This document shows positions 44,701 to 54,010 of a stretch of 64,000 bases of DNA, one piece after another; within the stretch, counting starts at the first letter, position 1, and every line of letters begins with the position of its first letter. The notes below the pieces were generated by a model. The model was not told the DNA's origin. It worked only from the letters and a program-made list of their open reading frames with translations, and ran no database searches. Source of the DNA: Saprospiraceae bacterium (lineage in GTDB: Bacteria; Bacteroidota; Bacteroidia; Chitinophagales; Saprospiraceae); contig JAEUUO010000005.1 of NCBI GenBank assembly GCA_016787575.1, forward strand, positions 62,001 through 126,000. The letters are read 5' to 3'. The position numbers and the translations under genes are program-made.

Positions 44701-45670
44701 AAAATATCTGGCTGCTGATGTGAACGCTAGTTGTACAATTACAGCTGCAGATATTTCTGAAATCAGAAGATTGATTTTAGGTAAGATCAATGCTTTTGCA
44801 CTAACGCCATCATGGAAATTTGTTCCGCAAAACAGTATTCTGCCTACAAATACACCTTGTGGCTTTGAACACATTCTTGAATTTAACCTGATCAATCGTG
44901 ATCACATGAATGCTGATTTCTACGGAGTCAAAATGGGAGACATCAATATTGATGTGGATGCTGGAAACGTTATGAATGCAAGCATACGCAGCGATAAAAA
45001 AATTCAATTCATTGTTGAAGACCTTATGTTGACTAGCGAAAATGTTCAAAGGATTCCGGTGTATGCTTCAGAAGTGATTGGTTTCGAAGGTATGCAAGCT
45101 GCTTTCAATGTTGATGAAGATTATTTAAGGATTGAAAATTTGGAAGCCGGGCAATTAAATGTAAATGCTGAGAACTATGCAATTAAAGACAATCAGTGCA
45201 TGGTTTCTTTAAGCGGGCAGAGTAATGTTGCTATTGATCCTTTACAACCCTTATTCTATATCATAGTGAAGGCAAAACAAAATGCGCGCTTCATGGATCA
45301 CATTCGCTTAAATGAAGATTTATTAAAAGCAGAATGGTATGATAGTGATTTGAATATTTATGGTTTGCAGTTTAATGCAAAAAATCCAAATGTTAAACCA
45401 ACAGAGACTACTACAGTGCTATACCAAAACATGCCAAATCCATTCAACGAATCAACCAAAATTGGATTTGAGTTGGCAAGCAAACAGGAAGTTGAATTTA
45501 TTTTCTATGAAACCAATGGAAAAGTAATTTATCGTAAAACCGGTACATACAACAAAGGGTATCATGAATTTGAAATCAAAAAATCAGAATTAAATACATT
45601 TGGTGTTTTCTTTATGCAGATGAATACCAATGATTTTACAGATACAAAACGATTAATTCTTATCCGATGA
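41726..45670 (+). CDS. Second giant HYR-repeat surface protein, paralog of the one at 35924
   Basis: This 1314-residue protein has a signal peptide (about 1-38, ending SSYGQ) and lacks the extra N-terminal module of its paralog. HYR/Ig-like Cys-rich repeats run from about 40 to 890, then a carboxypeptidase-regulatory-like fold (about 900-965), a dockerin-like segment (about 965-1022; GVSTYDIVLIQKHILG, then ADVNASCTITAADISEIRRL), a cohesin-like domain (about 1085-1210), and a type A T9SS tail (about 1230-1314; YQNMPNPFNES). Order and local sequence follow the 35924 product closely (for example CDQKT, LTIDGTAK, PPVIFCPPHIT), showing tandem duplication. A surface adhesin or scaffold is likely; the exact role is unknown. 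Confidence 0.9.
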   Translation: MKKEIFTNYFKNGSYDFLRILLASVMMLVTFVQSSYGQCPLACDNLVQVSVDENCKAVITPDMILEDMGQSPCVYTVVVFGTNGLPIPNATVTSAHIGQTLTVAVYLGTNSCWGSIYVEDKFPPVVDCPPNDTVFCNQTKYTLLQPSVVDNCSGVTRHLLSDVITKYPCDSALAGKRTISYYYTDASGNHSDTCNQCVYFRKVDPLVNLVWPRDTIFGKDTILCLNDVPLPNITGVPTVAGEPLYPDWSVCKIGVTYEDQLIPVCPYTFKVLRKWTYIDWCRPSGQNVYTHFQIIKVLDERGPVVACGLNVTISTDIWSCTGTVVLPIPTVIKECSKTTVQVGYKLVKNGDTASLDGTSTNGVTNLGNGFYSVSGLPLGLSWVVFRTTDECGNYTDCATEVLVEDKVPPTPVCDQKTVVTLTIDGTAKVAAETFDDRSHDNCGIDHFDVKRMDDGVPCNTKNGSEFGPYVYFCCADIGKTLMVILRVWDIHGNYNTCMVEIVVQDKLPPVIFCPPHITVSCEFDYTTLDAFGTVRDNVANRKPITINDKYKKFSGPAIDGYAYDGCGVTITETVTNNTKCGKGVIQRRFTATDPGGLSSYCDQYITIVDSTSDNVKVEWPLDYYSSTVCLDKPHLTPDITGKPKITGADKCANIIQTYDDLVFTLDPDACLKILRKWIVIDWCVYDPNLKNSPGYWSWTQVIKVINTVAPTFQSNCNNRTVDVYGPGCAGYINLVGSAIDDCTDSTLLAWTYQIDLNNDGSVDINQSGKDASGTYPIGTHKVTFRVRDACNNEAVCSFLLTVRDGKKPTPYCLGHIVTTVMPSTQSITIWAKDFNLNSEDNCTKKENLKYYFLLNGRFDSSMVFNCSNIGKNILRIYVVDEAGNSDYCEATLEVQDPNHACPTGLTIHGTIQTITNKPVKDAYVSWERSNPAGSNSTYTNDNGEFNFTSLTSGMSYTIKSEKNFGFINGVSTYDIVLIQKHILGTQIFDSPLKYLAADVNASCTITAADISEIRRLILGKINAFALTPSWKFVPQNSILPTNTPCGFEHILEFNLINRDHMNADFYGVKMGDINIDVDAGNVMNASIRSDKKIQFIVEDLMLTSENVQRIPVYASEVIGFEGMQAAFNVDEDYLRIENLEAGQLNVNAENYAIKDNQCMVSLSGQSNVAIDPLQPLFYIIVKAKQNARFMDHIRLNEDLLKAEWYDSDLNIYGLQFNAKNPNVKPTETTTVLYQNMPNPFNESTKIGFELASKQEVEFIFYETNGKVIYRKTGTYNKGYHEFEIKKSELNTFGVFFMQMNTNDFTDTKRLILIR

Positions 45671-45674
45671 TAAG

Positions 45675-45730
45675 GATTGAGTAAATGCAGTGTTATTGCC
45701 TGATCATGGAAACATGGTCAGGCTTTTTTT
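45675..45730 (+). terminator. Terminator, second copy of the 55-nt 3' element
   Basis: GCCTGATCATG (45698-45708), GAAA, CATGGTCAGGC (45713-45723) and seven T form an intrinsic terminator. It starts 4 nt after the stop of the second HYR gene. The element is almost identical to the copy behind the first HYR gene, although the coding ends differ clearly. Confidence 0.93.
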
Positions 45731-46211
45731 ATTTTCGCTTTGCATTGGTCCCCCCTTCAACTTTGGTAAGCATGCCATTGGTAACCTGCCATTGCGATCC
45801 CAATTTTTCAAATCAGATTTAGCGGCGTCTTAAAGCCAAAGTTTCCAGAATAGCCAAAAGACTAAAATTAAAACCTTAGTAAATTTTGTGGGACCGCCTT
45901 TCATGGGACAAGAGCTTTTGCTACACAGGAAAAGCTTTACAATCGGCCATTCTTTTTTTGGCCGAATTATTGCTGTAAATCGCGTAAATAATAGTATATT
46001 TGCAAAGAAGACCCACAAATTTCAATAGTTTTCAATCAAAGCCACTCGAAACTTATTGCGTCCGGCATTAAAAATCCGGGTAAAACTTAAAAACTCCTAA
46101 AAATGGGGTATTGTATTATAAAAATTGCTAATATTCATTAAAAAGATTATTAAACACATACTAAATTTGTTCCCGGTTTGGAATCCAATTTCTGCCCAAA
46201 TCCAGTAAACT
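45731..46211. other. Long intergenic region and leader before the cohesin-like gene
   Basis: No convincing gene; a 62-codon minus-strand frame at 45830-46018 has no family features. A promoter candidate is at 45970-46003, giving a leader of about 200 nt. A second -7-like box, TAAATTTG, is at 46161-46168. An inverted CGGCCA...TGGCCG with a T-rich loop lies near 45942-45965. Confidence 0.5.
45970..46003 (+). promoter_or_regulatory. Promoter candidate for the cohesin/SprB-like gene
   Basis: TTG (45970-45972), a 22-nt spacer and TATATTTGC (45995-46003) match the Bacteroidetes consensus. The resulting 5' leader would be about 200 nt, long enough for regulation. TAAATTTG at 46161 is a weaker alternative nearer the gene. 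Confidence 0.55.
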
Positions 46212-49200
46212 ATGAAAAAATACATAATTTCTTCAATCTTTCTCTGTACAGTGTTCTTGGTACAAGCTCAGGTAAACTTTCAAATTGCGAGCGTTTCAGG
46301 AAATAAAAACGACACTGTTTCAGTAACAGTTTCCACAACAGGATTTAACAATGTAGTGGCCACACAATATTCTCTGAATTATGACTCTGCAGTATTGGCT
46401 TTTGTCGATGTTGTAAAAACAGCCAATTACGACGTGAATTTTGCATCACATGTAGGGAGTGCTTCAGTTAAAAACGGCCAATTGGGCTTTACTTGGGATG
46501 CCCCGGGTGGAGTTGGGAAATCCTTAGCCAATGGGACCTTGTTGTTTACGGTTAAATTTAAACTAATAGGGAAGGAATGCGATTCCTCTTTTATCAAATT
46601 GGCTAATAAACCTACCTCAATTGAAGTTCTGGATGGCAATTTTAATAACCTGACCCTGACCGCCCCAGATGGAAAAGTTAAAATTAATGGTGCAGGTTGT
46701 CAGGGTGGTGGTCCACCTCCAGATACTTCTGGATTGCAAATAATCGCTTCAACTGAAACAACACCGCAAGGTATTGTCAAGTGTTTAAAGGTTACAGCCA
46801 AAAATTTTAAAAACATTCAAACTGCCCAATTTACCATTCACTGGGATAAGGCAGTTGCAACTTTCGATACCCTAAATTCAGGTGCAATGACCCTTTCGTG
46901 GGGTCAAAATTATGCAGCTTTACCGGATCGATCCGGAGTGGGAATCAATTGGGATGCAGGTGCCAATCCGGTAACTTTTGCCGACGGTGTCACCTTGTTT
47001 GAAGTTTGCCTTAAACCTGTAGGCGCTCCGGGTTCAAGTACAAATGTTACGTTTGACGGGACTCCTGTTTTAGTGGAAGTTACTGATGGAAATGGCAATG
47101 TTGTAGCCCCTAAATTCACAACAGGCAAACTTACAATCACCAGTCCGCCTGCTGCAACCATTAATTTACATGTTCGCGATACTACTGTTGAAGAGGGTGG
47201 CGAATTTTGCATACCCATCAGAGTTGATGGCTTCAAATGCGTTCAAAGCTTTCAGTTCAGCATTAAATTTGACAATACTAGATTGAAATTCAATAAGATA
47301 TCAGGAATTGGAACCGCTCCATTAAATTTAGGAGGCAACAATTTTAATATAGTTAAAGACTCAATCCGGGTTACCTGGGATGCGCAATCCGGGCCGGTCG
47401 ACATTGCCAATGGTGGCATTTTGTTTTCTGTGTGTTTTGAATCCATAGCAGCTAGCTGCCCTTTTGATACCAGATTATTGTTTACAGACTTGGCAGGGAG
47501 TCCTTTGGAATTTTCAGACTGCAACAGCAACAATTTTGGAGTTACTAAAGGTGAACCAGATTGGACAGTTGCTTGTAAAACAGCCGTAACCCACGTTTCA
47601 ATCGTTGGGGGAGGTTCGACAATACCGGTTAAATGTTTTGACGATTGCAATGGTTCTGTCACCGGGCTATCCATCAAAGACGGAAAAGGCCCATTTGAAT
47701 ATGAATGGAGATTGCAGCCATCTGGGGTTGTGGTATCAACTGTATTGGCACCCACGGACCTTTGTGCTGGCAAGTATAAACTTTTTGTAATCGACAGAGG
47801 AGATAACAATTATACGACTTCAACTCCCGAATATGAAATTACCAGTCCGGAAAAATTAGAATGTTCTGCAACAATTACGCATGTTACACAAACAACATCA
47901 GGTAAAATAGATATTACAGTATCAGGCGGTACTCCTAATTATACCTACATGTGGTTTAACCAATCAGGAACTAAAATTTCTAGCAATGAAGACATTTCAA
48001 ACCGATCTGCTGGAACCTATGTGGTAATGGTCACAGATTCAAGAGGTTGCGTCAAGACAGATACCTTTGTTATTAATCCTGCACCCCTCTTTTTAGATCG
48101 TTTTACTTTATTAGATTCCAATCGCTGTTTTGGTGATTGTCGCGGAAAAGTTACTGTATCTATTGGTGGAGGTAAAATTCCTTACTCTTATTTATGGAGT
48201 AACGGAGACAAAACAGCCACAGCAGATTCAATTTGCAAAGGTGATGTTACCGTGACTGTTACTGATGCTTCCGGAACTACGATCGTGGAAACTTATAAAA
48301 CAGTCAATGAGCCAGATAAAATAGACATTACCTTGGATAGTATTAGAAAATCCAACGGCACCAATGGAGGTATTTTTGTTACCATAAAAGGTGGCACATT
48401 GCCCTATAAAACCTACCAGTGGCGTAATTCTGCTGGCAATGTTGTTAGCAATGTGGAAGACTTGACGGGTGTGCCTTCAGATACGTTTACTTTGTGTGTG
48501 ACTGACAAAAATGATTGTGTACAATGTGCCAAATACTATGTCAATCCTGAAAATTCTACTCCTCCTACCATTACGGTGGATTTAAAAATAGAAGCCAAAG
48601 CAAACGGCCAGGCGATCAGCTGTAAAGGCAGATGCGATGGTAAATTGGTAGTTACCGTTACACATTCCGATCCAAGACCGCATACCTATCGGTATAAGTG
48701 GTCTCACGATGCCAATCTAAATTCAAATGTTGCAACTGGATTGTGTCCTGGATCATATTCTGTTACGGTTACAGATGAAGCGGCTAATTCCAAAGTTTCA
48801 AATAATATAACTATTCAAGATGCTCCTTCCATTAACTTGACTGCCAAGCGCATCAGTTGCGCATCCTCAAATACATCTGCAGATGGTATCTATGAGGCGG
48901 TTGTTACCGGTGCTTCTAATCCAGTATCGTATTCTTGGTGCAGTGGAAGTACCTTAAACAGAGCAGATAATTTGGTAGCCGGTTCATGTACACTCACTAT
49001 AACTGATGTGAATGGCTGTTCTGCGACAGAAACATTTACAGTCTGCGTTGGCAAAGAACCTGCTGATTGTTATAAAGGTCGACTGGCTATATCTCCAAAT
49101 GGCGATGGTTTCAATGAAGTTCTGGAAATTAGTTGTGCCAATTTGTATGACAATGTTCTGACAATTTACGATCGATGGGGAAATCAAGTTTATTCAAAAG

Positions 49201-49340
49201 TAAATTATGTAAACGACTGGGATGGCAAAGACGACGAAGGAGACAATCTCACAGAAGGGACCTACATGTGGGTCTTGAAAGTAAAAGAGCCAGGAAAGAA
49301 CGACGCTTATTTTAAAGGAACCGTTACCATCGTACGCTAA
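46212..49340 (+). CDS. Triple-cohesin-like, SprB-like repeat protein with T9SS type B tail
   Basis: This 1042-residue protein has a signal peptide (about 1-20, ending VQAQ). Three cohesin-like beta domains follow at about 20-155, 175-310 and 315-445, each with a strand such as ATQYSLNYDSAVLAF or VQSFQFSIKFDNTRLKF, then a WDA motif (FTWDAPG, INWDAGA, VTWDAQS) and an ANGTLLFTV-like strand. Next are SprB-like repeats (about 455-950; SGGTPNYTYMW, GTYVVMVTDSRGC). The end is a gliding-motility-associated (type B) domain (about 955-1042; AISPNGDGFNE, IYDRWGNQVY, WDGKDDEG). The PorP/SprF gene follows after 26 bp, as expected for a type B substrate. Likely surface filament or scaffold. Confidence 0.9.
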   Translation: MKKYIISSIFLCTVFLVQAQVNFQIASVSGNKNDTVSVTVSTTGFNNVVATQYSLNYDSAVLAFVDVVKTANYDVNFASHVGSASVKNGQLGFTWDAPGGVGKSLANGTLLFTVKFKLIGKECDSSFIKLANKPTSIEVLDGNFNNLTLTAPDGKVKINGAGCQGGGPPPDTSGLQIIASTETTPQGIVKCLKVTAKNFKNIQTAQFTIHWDKAVATFDTLNSGAMTLSWGQNYAALPDRSGVGINWDAGANPVTFADGVTLFEVCLKPVGAPGSSTNVTFDGTPVLVEVTDGNGNVVAPKFTTGKLTITSPPAATINLHVRDTTVEEGGEFCIPIRVDGFKCVQSFQFSIKFDNTRLKFNKISGIGTAPLNLGGNNFNIVKDSIRVTWDAQSGPVDIANGGILFSVCFESIAASCPFDTRLLFTDLAGSPLEFSDCNSNNFGVTKGEPDWTVACKTAVTHVSIVGGGSTIPVKCFDDCNGSVTGLSIKDGKGPFEYEWRLQPSGVVVSTVLAPTDLCAGKYKLFVIDRGDNNYTTSTPEYEITSPEKLECSATITHVTQTTSGKIDITVSGGTPNYTYMWFNQSGTKISSNEDISNRSAGTYVVMVTDSRGCVKTDTFVINPAPLFLDRFTLLDSNRCFGDCRGKVTVSIGGGKIPYSYLWSNGDKTATADSICKGDVTVTVTDASGTTIVETYKTVNEPDKIDITLDSIRKSNGTNGGIFVTIKGGTLPYKTYQWRNSAGNVVSNVEDLTGVPSDTFTLCVTDKNDCVQCAKYYVNPENSTPPTITVDLKIEAKANGQAISCKGRCDGKLVVTVTHSDPRPHTYRYKWSHDANLNSNVATGLCPGSYSVTVTDEAANSKVSNNITIQDAPSINLTAKRISCASSNTSADGIYEAVVTGASNPVSYSWCSGSTLNRADNLVAGSCTLTITDVNGCSATETFTVCVGKEPADCYKGRLAISPNGDGFNEVLEISCANLYDNVLTIYDRWGNQVYSKVNYVNDWDGKDDEGDNLTEGTYMWVLKVKEPGKNDAYFKGTVTIVR

Positions 49341-49366
49341 TTTCAAACGCATTCAAAGTTAATATT

Positions 49367-50383
49367 ATGAAAAAAAATAATATATTAAGTCTTGTAATCA
49401 TTATTCTTGCATTTGGAAGTCTCAATGCACAGGATTATGCCAAAGCATTGAAAACGCAAGCGGTTTATAACCACTATTACGCAAATTTATTTTTGGTGAA
49501 TCCAGCCAATACTGGTTTTAATGGGACCTCCAATCTGCTGTTTAACTTCAGAAATCAGTGGGCTGGCTTTGATGACGCTCCTAAAGGCCTAACGCTTGGA
49601 ATTGATGCAAGTCCGGCTGATAATATGGGACTAGGTGCGATGATCTATTCAGAGAACTTCGGGGTTGCCAATCGTTTTCAGGGGCAGATAAACTATGCTT
49701 ACAATTTTCGGCCAAGTGACAATATGCGTATGTCGTTTGGATTGTCTGGAGCATATATTCAATACAATCTTGATAATGAAGCAATTACCGATCCATTACA
49801 CGAAAGTCCTGACCCTTATATAAATAGTGCTGTTAATGGAGAGAAATACTTCGGTGCCGATTTTGGTTTTTACGCTGAGATCCAGGATAAGTTTAGAATT
49901 GGCATTAGTATCCCACATTTGGTGGAAACCCGTTTGGATGATTCAAACAAAACCACTACAGGCCCTAAGGAAGATAAACCAGTAAGTTTTACCGGCTTTT
50001 TAGGAGCAATTTGGAGGTTACCTGAATATAGAATGGTAATTGAACCTTCTATTGGCTTGCGTAAAATTTCAGATGTTCCATTCGGAACAGACTTAAATGT
50101 TTTGGCTAAAATGCTGGATGACAGACTGTTTGCAGGATTTACTTACAGTTACAACCCTTCATGGCATCGCATCGCACTTCTAGGTGGGGTTAAAATTGAC
50201 AGGTTTAGCTTTATGTATTCATACGACCAATCATATTTAGAATTTCAAAATTTTAACAATGGGTCTCACGAATTGACACTTGCATTTGAATTATACCGTT
50301 CTAAGCCAAAGGCTCCAAAGGCGGATGAAGGTATGATGAAATCCGAACAGGAGGCTTCTCCGGCAATGGAAGAAAAGAAATAA
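49367..50383 (+). CDS. PorP/SprF-family T9SS-associated outer-membrane protein
   Basis: This 338-residue protein has a signal peptide (about 1-21, ending LNAQ) and the PorP/SprF signature: HYYANLFLVNPANTGFNG near the N terminus, FRNQWAGF, then alternating amphipathic strands of a 14-stranded-type barrel (for example MGLGAMIYSENFG). The C-terminal about 30 residues are Lys/Glu-rich and probably periplasmic or disordered. In Flavobacterium johnsoniae SprF is needed for export of the type B substrate SprB. The adjacent type B protein at 46212 is the obvious partner. Confidence 0.93.
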   Translation: MKKNNILSLVIIILAFGSLNAQDYAKALKTQAVYNHYYANLFLVNPANTGFNGTSNLLFNFRNQWAGFDDAPKGLTLGIDASPADNMGLGAMIYSENFGVANRFQGQINYAYNFRPSDNMRMSFGLSGAYIQYNLDNEAITDPLHESPDPYINSAVNGEKYFGADFGFYAEIQDKFRIGISIPHLVETRLDDSNKTTTGPKEDKPVSFTGFLGAIWRLPEYRMVIEPSIGLRKISDVPFGTDLNVLAKMLDDRLFAGFTYSYNPSWHRIALLGGVKIDRFSFMYSYDQSYLEFQNFNNGSHELTLAFELYRSKPKAPKADEGMMKSEQEASPAMEEKK

Positions 50384-50420
50384 GGAATCTCAGATTTTAT
50401 AAATAATTTTGCATCTCCAT

Positions 50421-50454
50421 AAAAAGCTTGCCTCCGGGTGGGCTTTTGTTTTTT
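50421..50454 (+). terminator. Terminator after the PorP/SprF gene
   Basis: AAAAGCTTGCC pairs with GGTGGGCTTTT through a short loop (three G-U pairs) and is followed by GTTTTTT. It marks the end of the cohesin-like/SprF operon. Confidence 0.7.
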
Positions 50455-50607
50455 AAACCTGATATTAAATAAATTTATCATATCTGATTAAATACAGGAT
50501 TTAAATAATAAATGCCGCGCGAGCAAGGAGTTTCTGAACAATTATTTAAATGCATGTTCCAGAGAATGATTTTTATGGATTAATTAAACTGGATCTTAAA
50601 AATCTGA

Positions 50608-53600
50608 ATGAACCTATTCGAAATGCATAAATCACCCGTCTCATCTTTTAATTCCAAATGTAGTGGAACCTTTCTGCTATTTCTAGTTGCTTGTTCACTT
50701 TTATCTAGTTGTTCCAAATCAACAAAACCAAAAAAAACGGTTTCAGATCCTTTGTTTGTACTTCGTGATTCCACGCAAACCAACATCAATTTTATTAATT
50801 ATGTAGAAGATGGAAATGAGATCAATATGTTTAATTATGAATATTTCTACAACGGTGGCGGAGTAGCTGTTGGTGACATCAATCAAGATGGTTTGGCTGA
50901 TTTGTATTTTAGTTCAACCATGGGATTTAACAAACTTTATTTGAATCTGGGCAATTTTAAATTTAAAGATATTACTCAAGAAGCTGGTGTTGATGGAGGA
51001 CTTGGTATAAAAACTGGAGTTTCTATGGTTGATTTAAATGGTGATGGTTTGTTGGATATTTTTGTCTGCAAAAGCGGATTGTTTGATCCGGTCTATCGTG
51101 AAAATATTATTTACATCAATAATGGAAATTTAACATTTACAAATCGGGCTCCGGAATATCATTTAAATGACCAAAGTTTTTGCACGCAGACTTATTTTTT
51201 TGATATGGATCTTGACAATGATTTGGATGTTTTTATGGTAAACCATCCGGTCAGTTGGCAGGATATTAATAATATTTATATTTACCAGGATGAAAAAGGT
51301 CGTTATTATGTGCCGGAAGATACCAATCGAACTTACATCAGCAACAGACTTTATGAAAATTTAGGCAACGGAAATTTTAAAGATGTTTCTGCAAAAGCAG
51401 GAATTGGACATGTAGCATTTGGTTTAAGCCTATGCGTTCTGGATGCTAATGAAGATGGTTATCCGGATTTATATGTGTGTAATGATTATTTGCAACCGGA
51501 TGTCTTATTTATTAATAATAAGAATCACACTTTTACAAAATCATTTGAAAAATATTTTAGTCATCAATCGCACTCTTCAATGGGTTCGGAGATTTTTGAT
51601 TTAAACAATGACGGTAAGTTTGATTTGATGACGGTTGATATGAAACCAGAGGACAACCTTCGCCAAAAAACATTGATGGACGATCAGAATTACGATCGCT
51701 TTTATAAAATGGTAAATTATAACTTACAAGCTCAATTTTCAAAAAATTGCGTCCATTTAAACAATGGAAATAAATCATATAGTGACATTTCATTTTTGCT
51801 TAATATAGAACATACCGATTGGTCCTGGGCACCTATTGCTGCTGATTACGACAACGATGGTTTTGAAGATCTCTATATTACAAATGGCTATCGTCGATAT
51901 GTTACCAACATGGATTACAAAAAATTCACTCTCGATTCGTTGATGAAAGCTACCAACGGAAGAGGCGCAATTTCTTTTCCAGAATGGAAGAAAGTTTGTC
52001 CGGAAGGTAAAATTCAAAATTATTTTTTTAAAAATAACGGAAATTTAAATTTCACAAAAGTCAGTGATGAATGGAACGCTGGTCCAGATTCTTATTCAAA
52101 TGGAGCCGCTTATGTTGATCTGGACAACGACGGTGATCTTGACATTGTAACAAATAATATCAATGACCATGCATTTGTTTTAGAAAATAAAGCCAATCAA
52201 AAATACAAACACAATTATTTAAAAATTAATTTAAAAGGTCCCGGTAAAAACACCCAGGGAATTGGGGCTACTGTAATTTTAAATACTGTGGGTGGAAGCC
52301 AACAGTTTAGATATGTAAATCCGGTTCGTGGTTTTATGTCTTCCGTTGATCCTGTTATTCATTTCGGATTGAAAGAACTTAGCCAAATTGAAAATGTTGA
52401 AGTTCTTTGGCCTGATGGAATTAAAAAGCGCTATCAGTCAATACAAATCAATGCAGTCAATACATTGGATTACAAAGAAGGTGTTTCAATTCAAGATGCA
52501 AAAAAGCAAGCAGCTCAAGAACCAGAACTGTTGCAAGCCTATGATGCAGGCATCCATTTTATTCATCATGAAGATTATTATACAGATTTTAAGAGGGAGC
52601 CAATTATACACATGAAAAACTCAACGGAAGGACCTGCTTTGGCAATCGGAGATGTTAATGGTGACGGAACCGAAGATGCTTTTTTAGGCGGGGCTGTAGG
52701 TCAGGCCAGCGAATTGTACATTCAGTCTAACGGAACTTTTAAATTATCAAATCAAATTGTCTTTAAACAGGATTCCAGTTATGAAGACGTGTCAGCAACT
52801 TTTATCGATATTGATCAAGATAAAGATTTGGATTTATATGTGGCAAGTGGTGGTTACCTGTGGGAAAAGGGAAATAAAATGTATCAGGATCGTTTATATG
52901 TGAATGATGGAAAAGGAAATTTCTCAAAGTCAAGTGGACTCATTCCACAAGAAAATCAAAATGGATCTATTGCAATTCCTTTAGATGTAAATGGAGATGG
53001 CAAGCAAGATTTATTCATTGGAGGTGGGGTGACTCCTGCTGCCTATCCTTATGCAGAAGAATCATTCTTGTTGATAAATAAAGATGGCAAATATATAAAT
53101 GAAACAAAATCCTGGTTTAATGAGAATACTTCATTGGGTATTGTCAAAGATGCGGTTGCAAAAGACTTTAACAATGATGGAAAATTGGATTTAATCCTTT
53201 GTGGGGAATGGATGCCTATTTCTATTTGGATCAATACGGGAACTCGATTTGAAAACAAAACCAAAGAATTTAATTTAACAGGAACAGAAGGTTGGTGGCA
53301 AAGTGTCCTGCTTGAAGATTTAGATGGCGATGGAGATCTGGATGTTGTTGCAGGCAACTTAGGTCAAAATTCAAAATTTAAAGCCAGCACAACAGAACCG
53401 GTAGAAGTATTTGCTGCCGATTTTGACAACAGCAAAACGATGGACGCAATATTAAGCACCTATGTCATGGGGACTTCTTATCCGGTTGTTTCCAGAGATC
53501 GCTTATTGGAACAAATGACTTCATTGCGTAAAAAATATTTAAGATATGCAAGTTATGGGATCACCCCAATGAATAAAATTGTTGATGAAGATAAATTGCA

Positions 53601-54006
53601 AAAATCCTATCATCTCAAAGCATTTGAAATGTCGAGTTGCATCTTTTGGAATGAATCAAATAAATTTACAAAGCAAATTTTACCTGCAGAAGTTCAAGTT
53701 TCAATGGTCAAAGGGATTTTGATTCAAGACATCGATATGGATGGGAAAAAAGACATTCTTACATGTGGAAATTTTTATGATACTGACATCGATTTCGGCA
53801 GATACGATGCTTCTATAGGTTGCCTCCTCCTACAAAAACAAAAAGATTCGAAACCAGATTTTCAAGCTGTTTCTGTTTTGAAATCTGGTTTTTATGTTCC
53901 CGGAAATGCCCGTCGGATTAAATTCTTAGAAGTAGGGGACTCTAAATGTATCATTGCGACAGAAAACAATGCTATGCCGAAATTATTTAAAATCCGAAAA
54001 AAATAA
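50608..54006 (+). CDS. FG-GAP/VCBS and ASPIC/UnbV lipoprotein 1
   Basis: This 1132-residue lipoprotein has an SPII signal with lipobox LSSC (Cys about 37). Many FG-GAP/VCBS-type repeats with calcium-binding DxNxDGxxD loops follow (for example DINQDGLADLYF, DLNGDGLLDIF, DLDNDGDLDIV), giving a predicted beta-propeller in two halves (about 70-520 and 660-1010). An ASPIC/UnbV domain lies between (about 545-630; IGATVILNTVGG, VRGFMSSVDPVIHFGL, VEVLWPDG). No catalytic motif is visible; binding of a glycan or protein at the surface is likely. ATG 50608 is used; ATG 50623 is an equally possible start. The haloperoxidase-type gene follows after 4 bp. Confidence 0.9.
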   Translation: MNLFEMHKSPVSSFNSKCSGTFLLFLVACSLLSSCSKSTKPKKTVSDPLFVLRDSTQTNINFINYVEDGNEINMFNYEYFYNGGGVAVGDINQDGLADLYFSSTMGFNKLYLNLGNFKFKDITQEAGVDGGLGIKTGVSMVDLNGDGLLDIFVCKSGLFDPVYRENIIYINNGNLTFTNRAPEYHLNDQSFCTQTYFFDMDLDNDLDVFMVNHPVSWQDINNIYIYQDEKGRYYVPEDTNRTYISNRLYENLGNGNFKDVSAKAGIGHVAFGLSLCVLDANEDGYPDLYVCNDYLQPDVLFINNKNHTFTKSFEKYFSHQSHSSMGSEIFDLNNDGKFDLMTVDMKPEDNLRQKTLMDDQNYDRFYKMVNYNLQAQFSKNCVHLNNGNKSYSDISFLLNIEHTDWSWAPIAADYDNDGFEDLYITNGYRRYVTNMDYKKFTLDSLMKATNGRGAISFPEWKKVCPEGKIQNYFFKNNGNLNFTKVSDEWNAGPDSYSNGAAYVDLDNDGDLDIVTNNINDHAFVLENKANQKYKHNYLKINLKGPGKNTQGIGATVILNTVGGSQQFRYVNPVRGFMSSVDPVIHFGLKELSQIENVEVLWPDGIKKRYQSIQINAVNTLDYKEGVSIQDAKKQAAQEPELLQAYDAGIHFIHHEDYYTDFKREPIIHMKNSTEGPALAIGDVNGDGTEDAFLGGAVGQASELYIQSNGTFKLSNQIVFKQDSSYEDVSATFIDIDQDKDLDLYVASGGYLWEKGNKMYQDRLYVNDGKGNFSKSSGLIPQENQNGSIAIPLDVNGDGKQDLFIGGGVTPAAYPYAEESFLLINKDGKYINETKSWFNENTSLGIVKDAVAKDFNNDGKLDLILCGEWMPISIWINTGTRFENKTKEFNLTGTEGWWQSVLLEDLDGDGDLDVVAGNLGQNSKFKASTTEPVEVFAADFDNSKTMDAILSTYVMGTSYPVVSRDRLLEQMTSLRKKYLRYASYGITPMNKIVDEDKLQKSYHLKAFEMSSCIFWNESNKFTKQILPAEVQVSMVKGILIQDIDMDGKKDILTCGNFYDTDIDFGRYDASIGCLLLQKQKDSKPDFQAVSVLKSGFYVPGNARRIKFLEVGDSKCIIATENNAMPKLFKIRKK

Positions 54007-54010
54007 AAAG

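Noticed and set aside
45830..46018. 62-codon minus-strand frame
   Set aside because: No family features and no promoter; it lies in the leader region of the cohesin-like gene.
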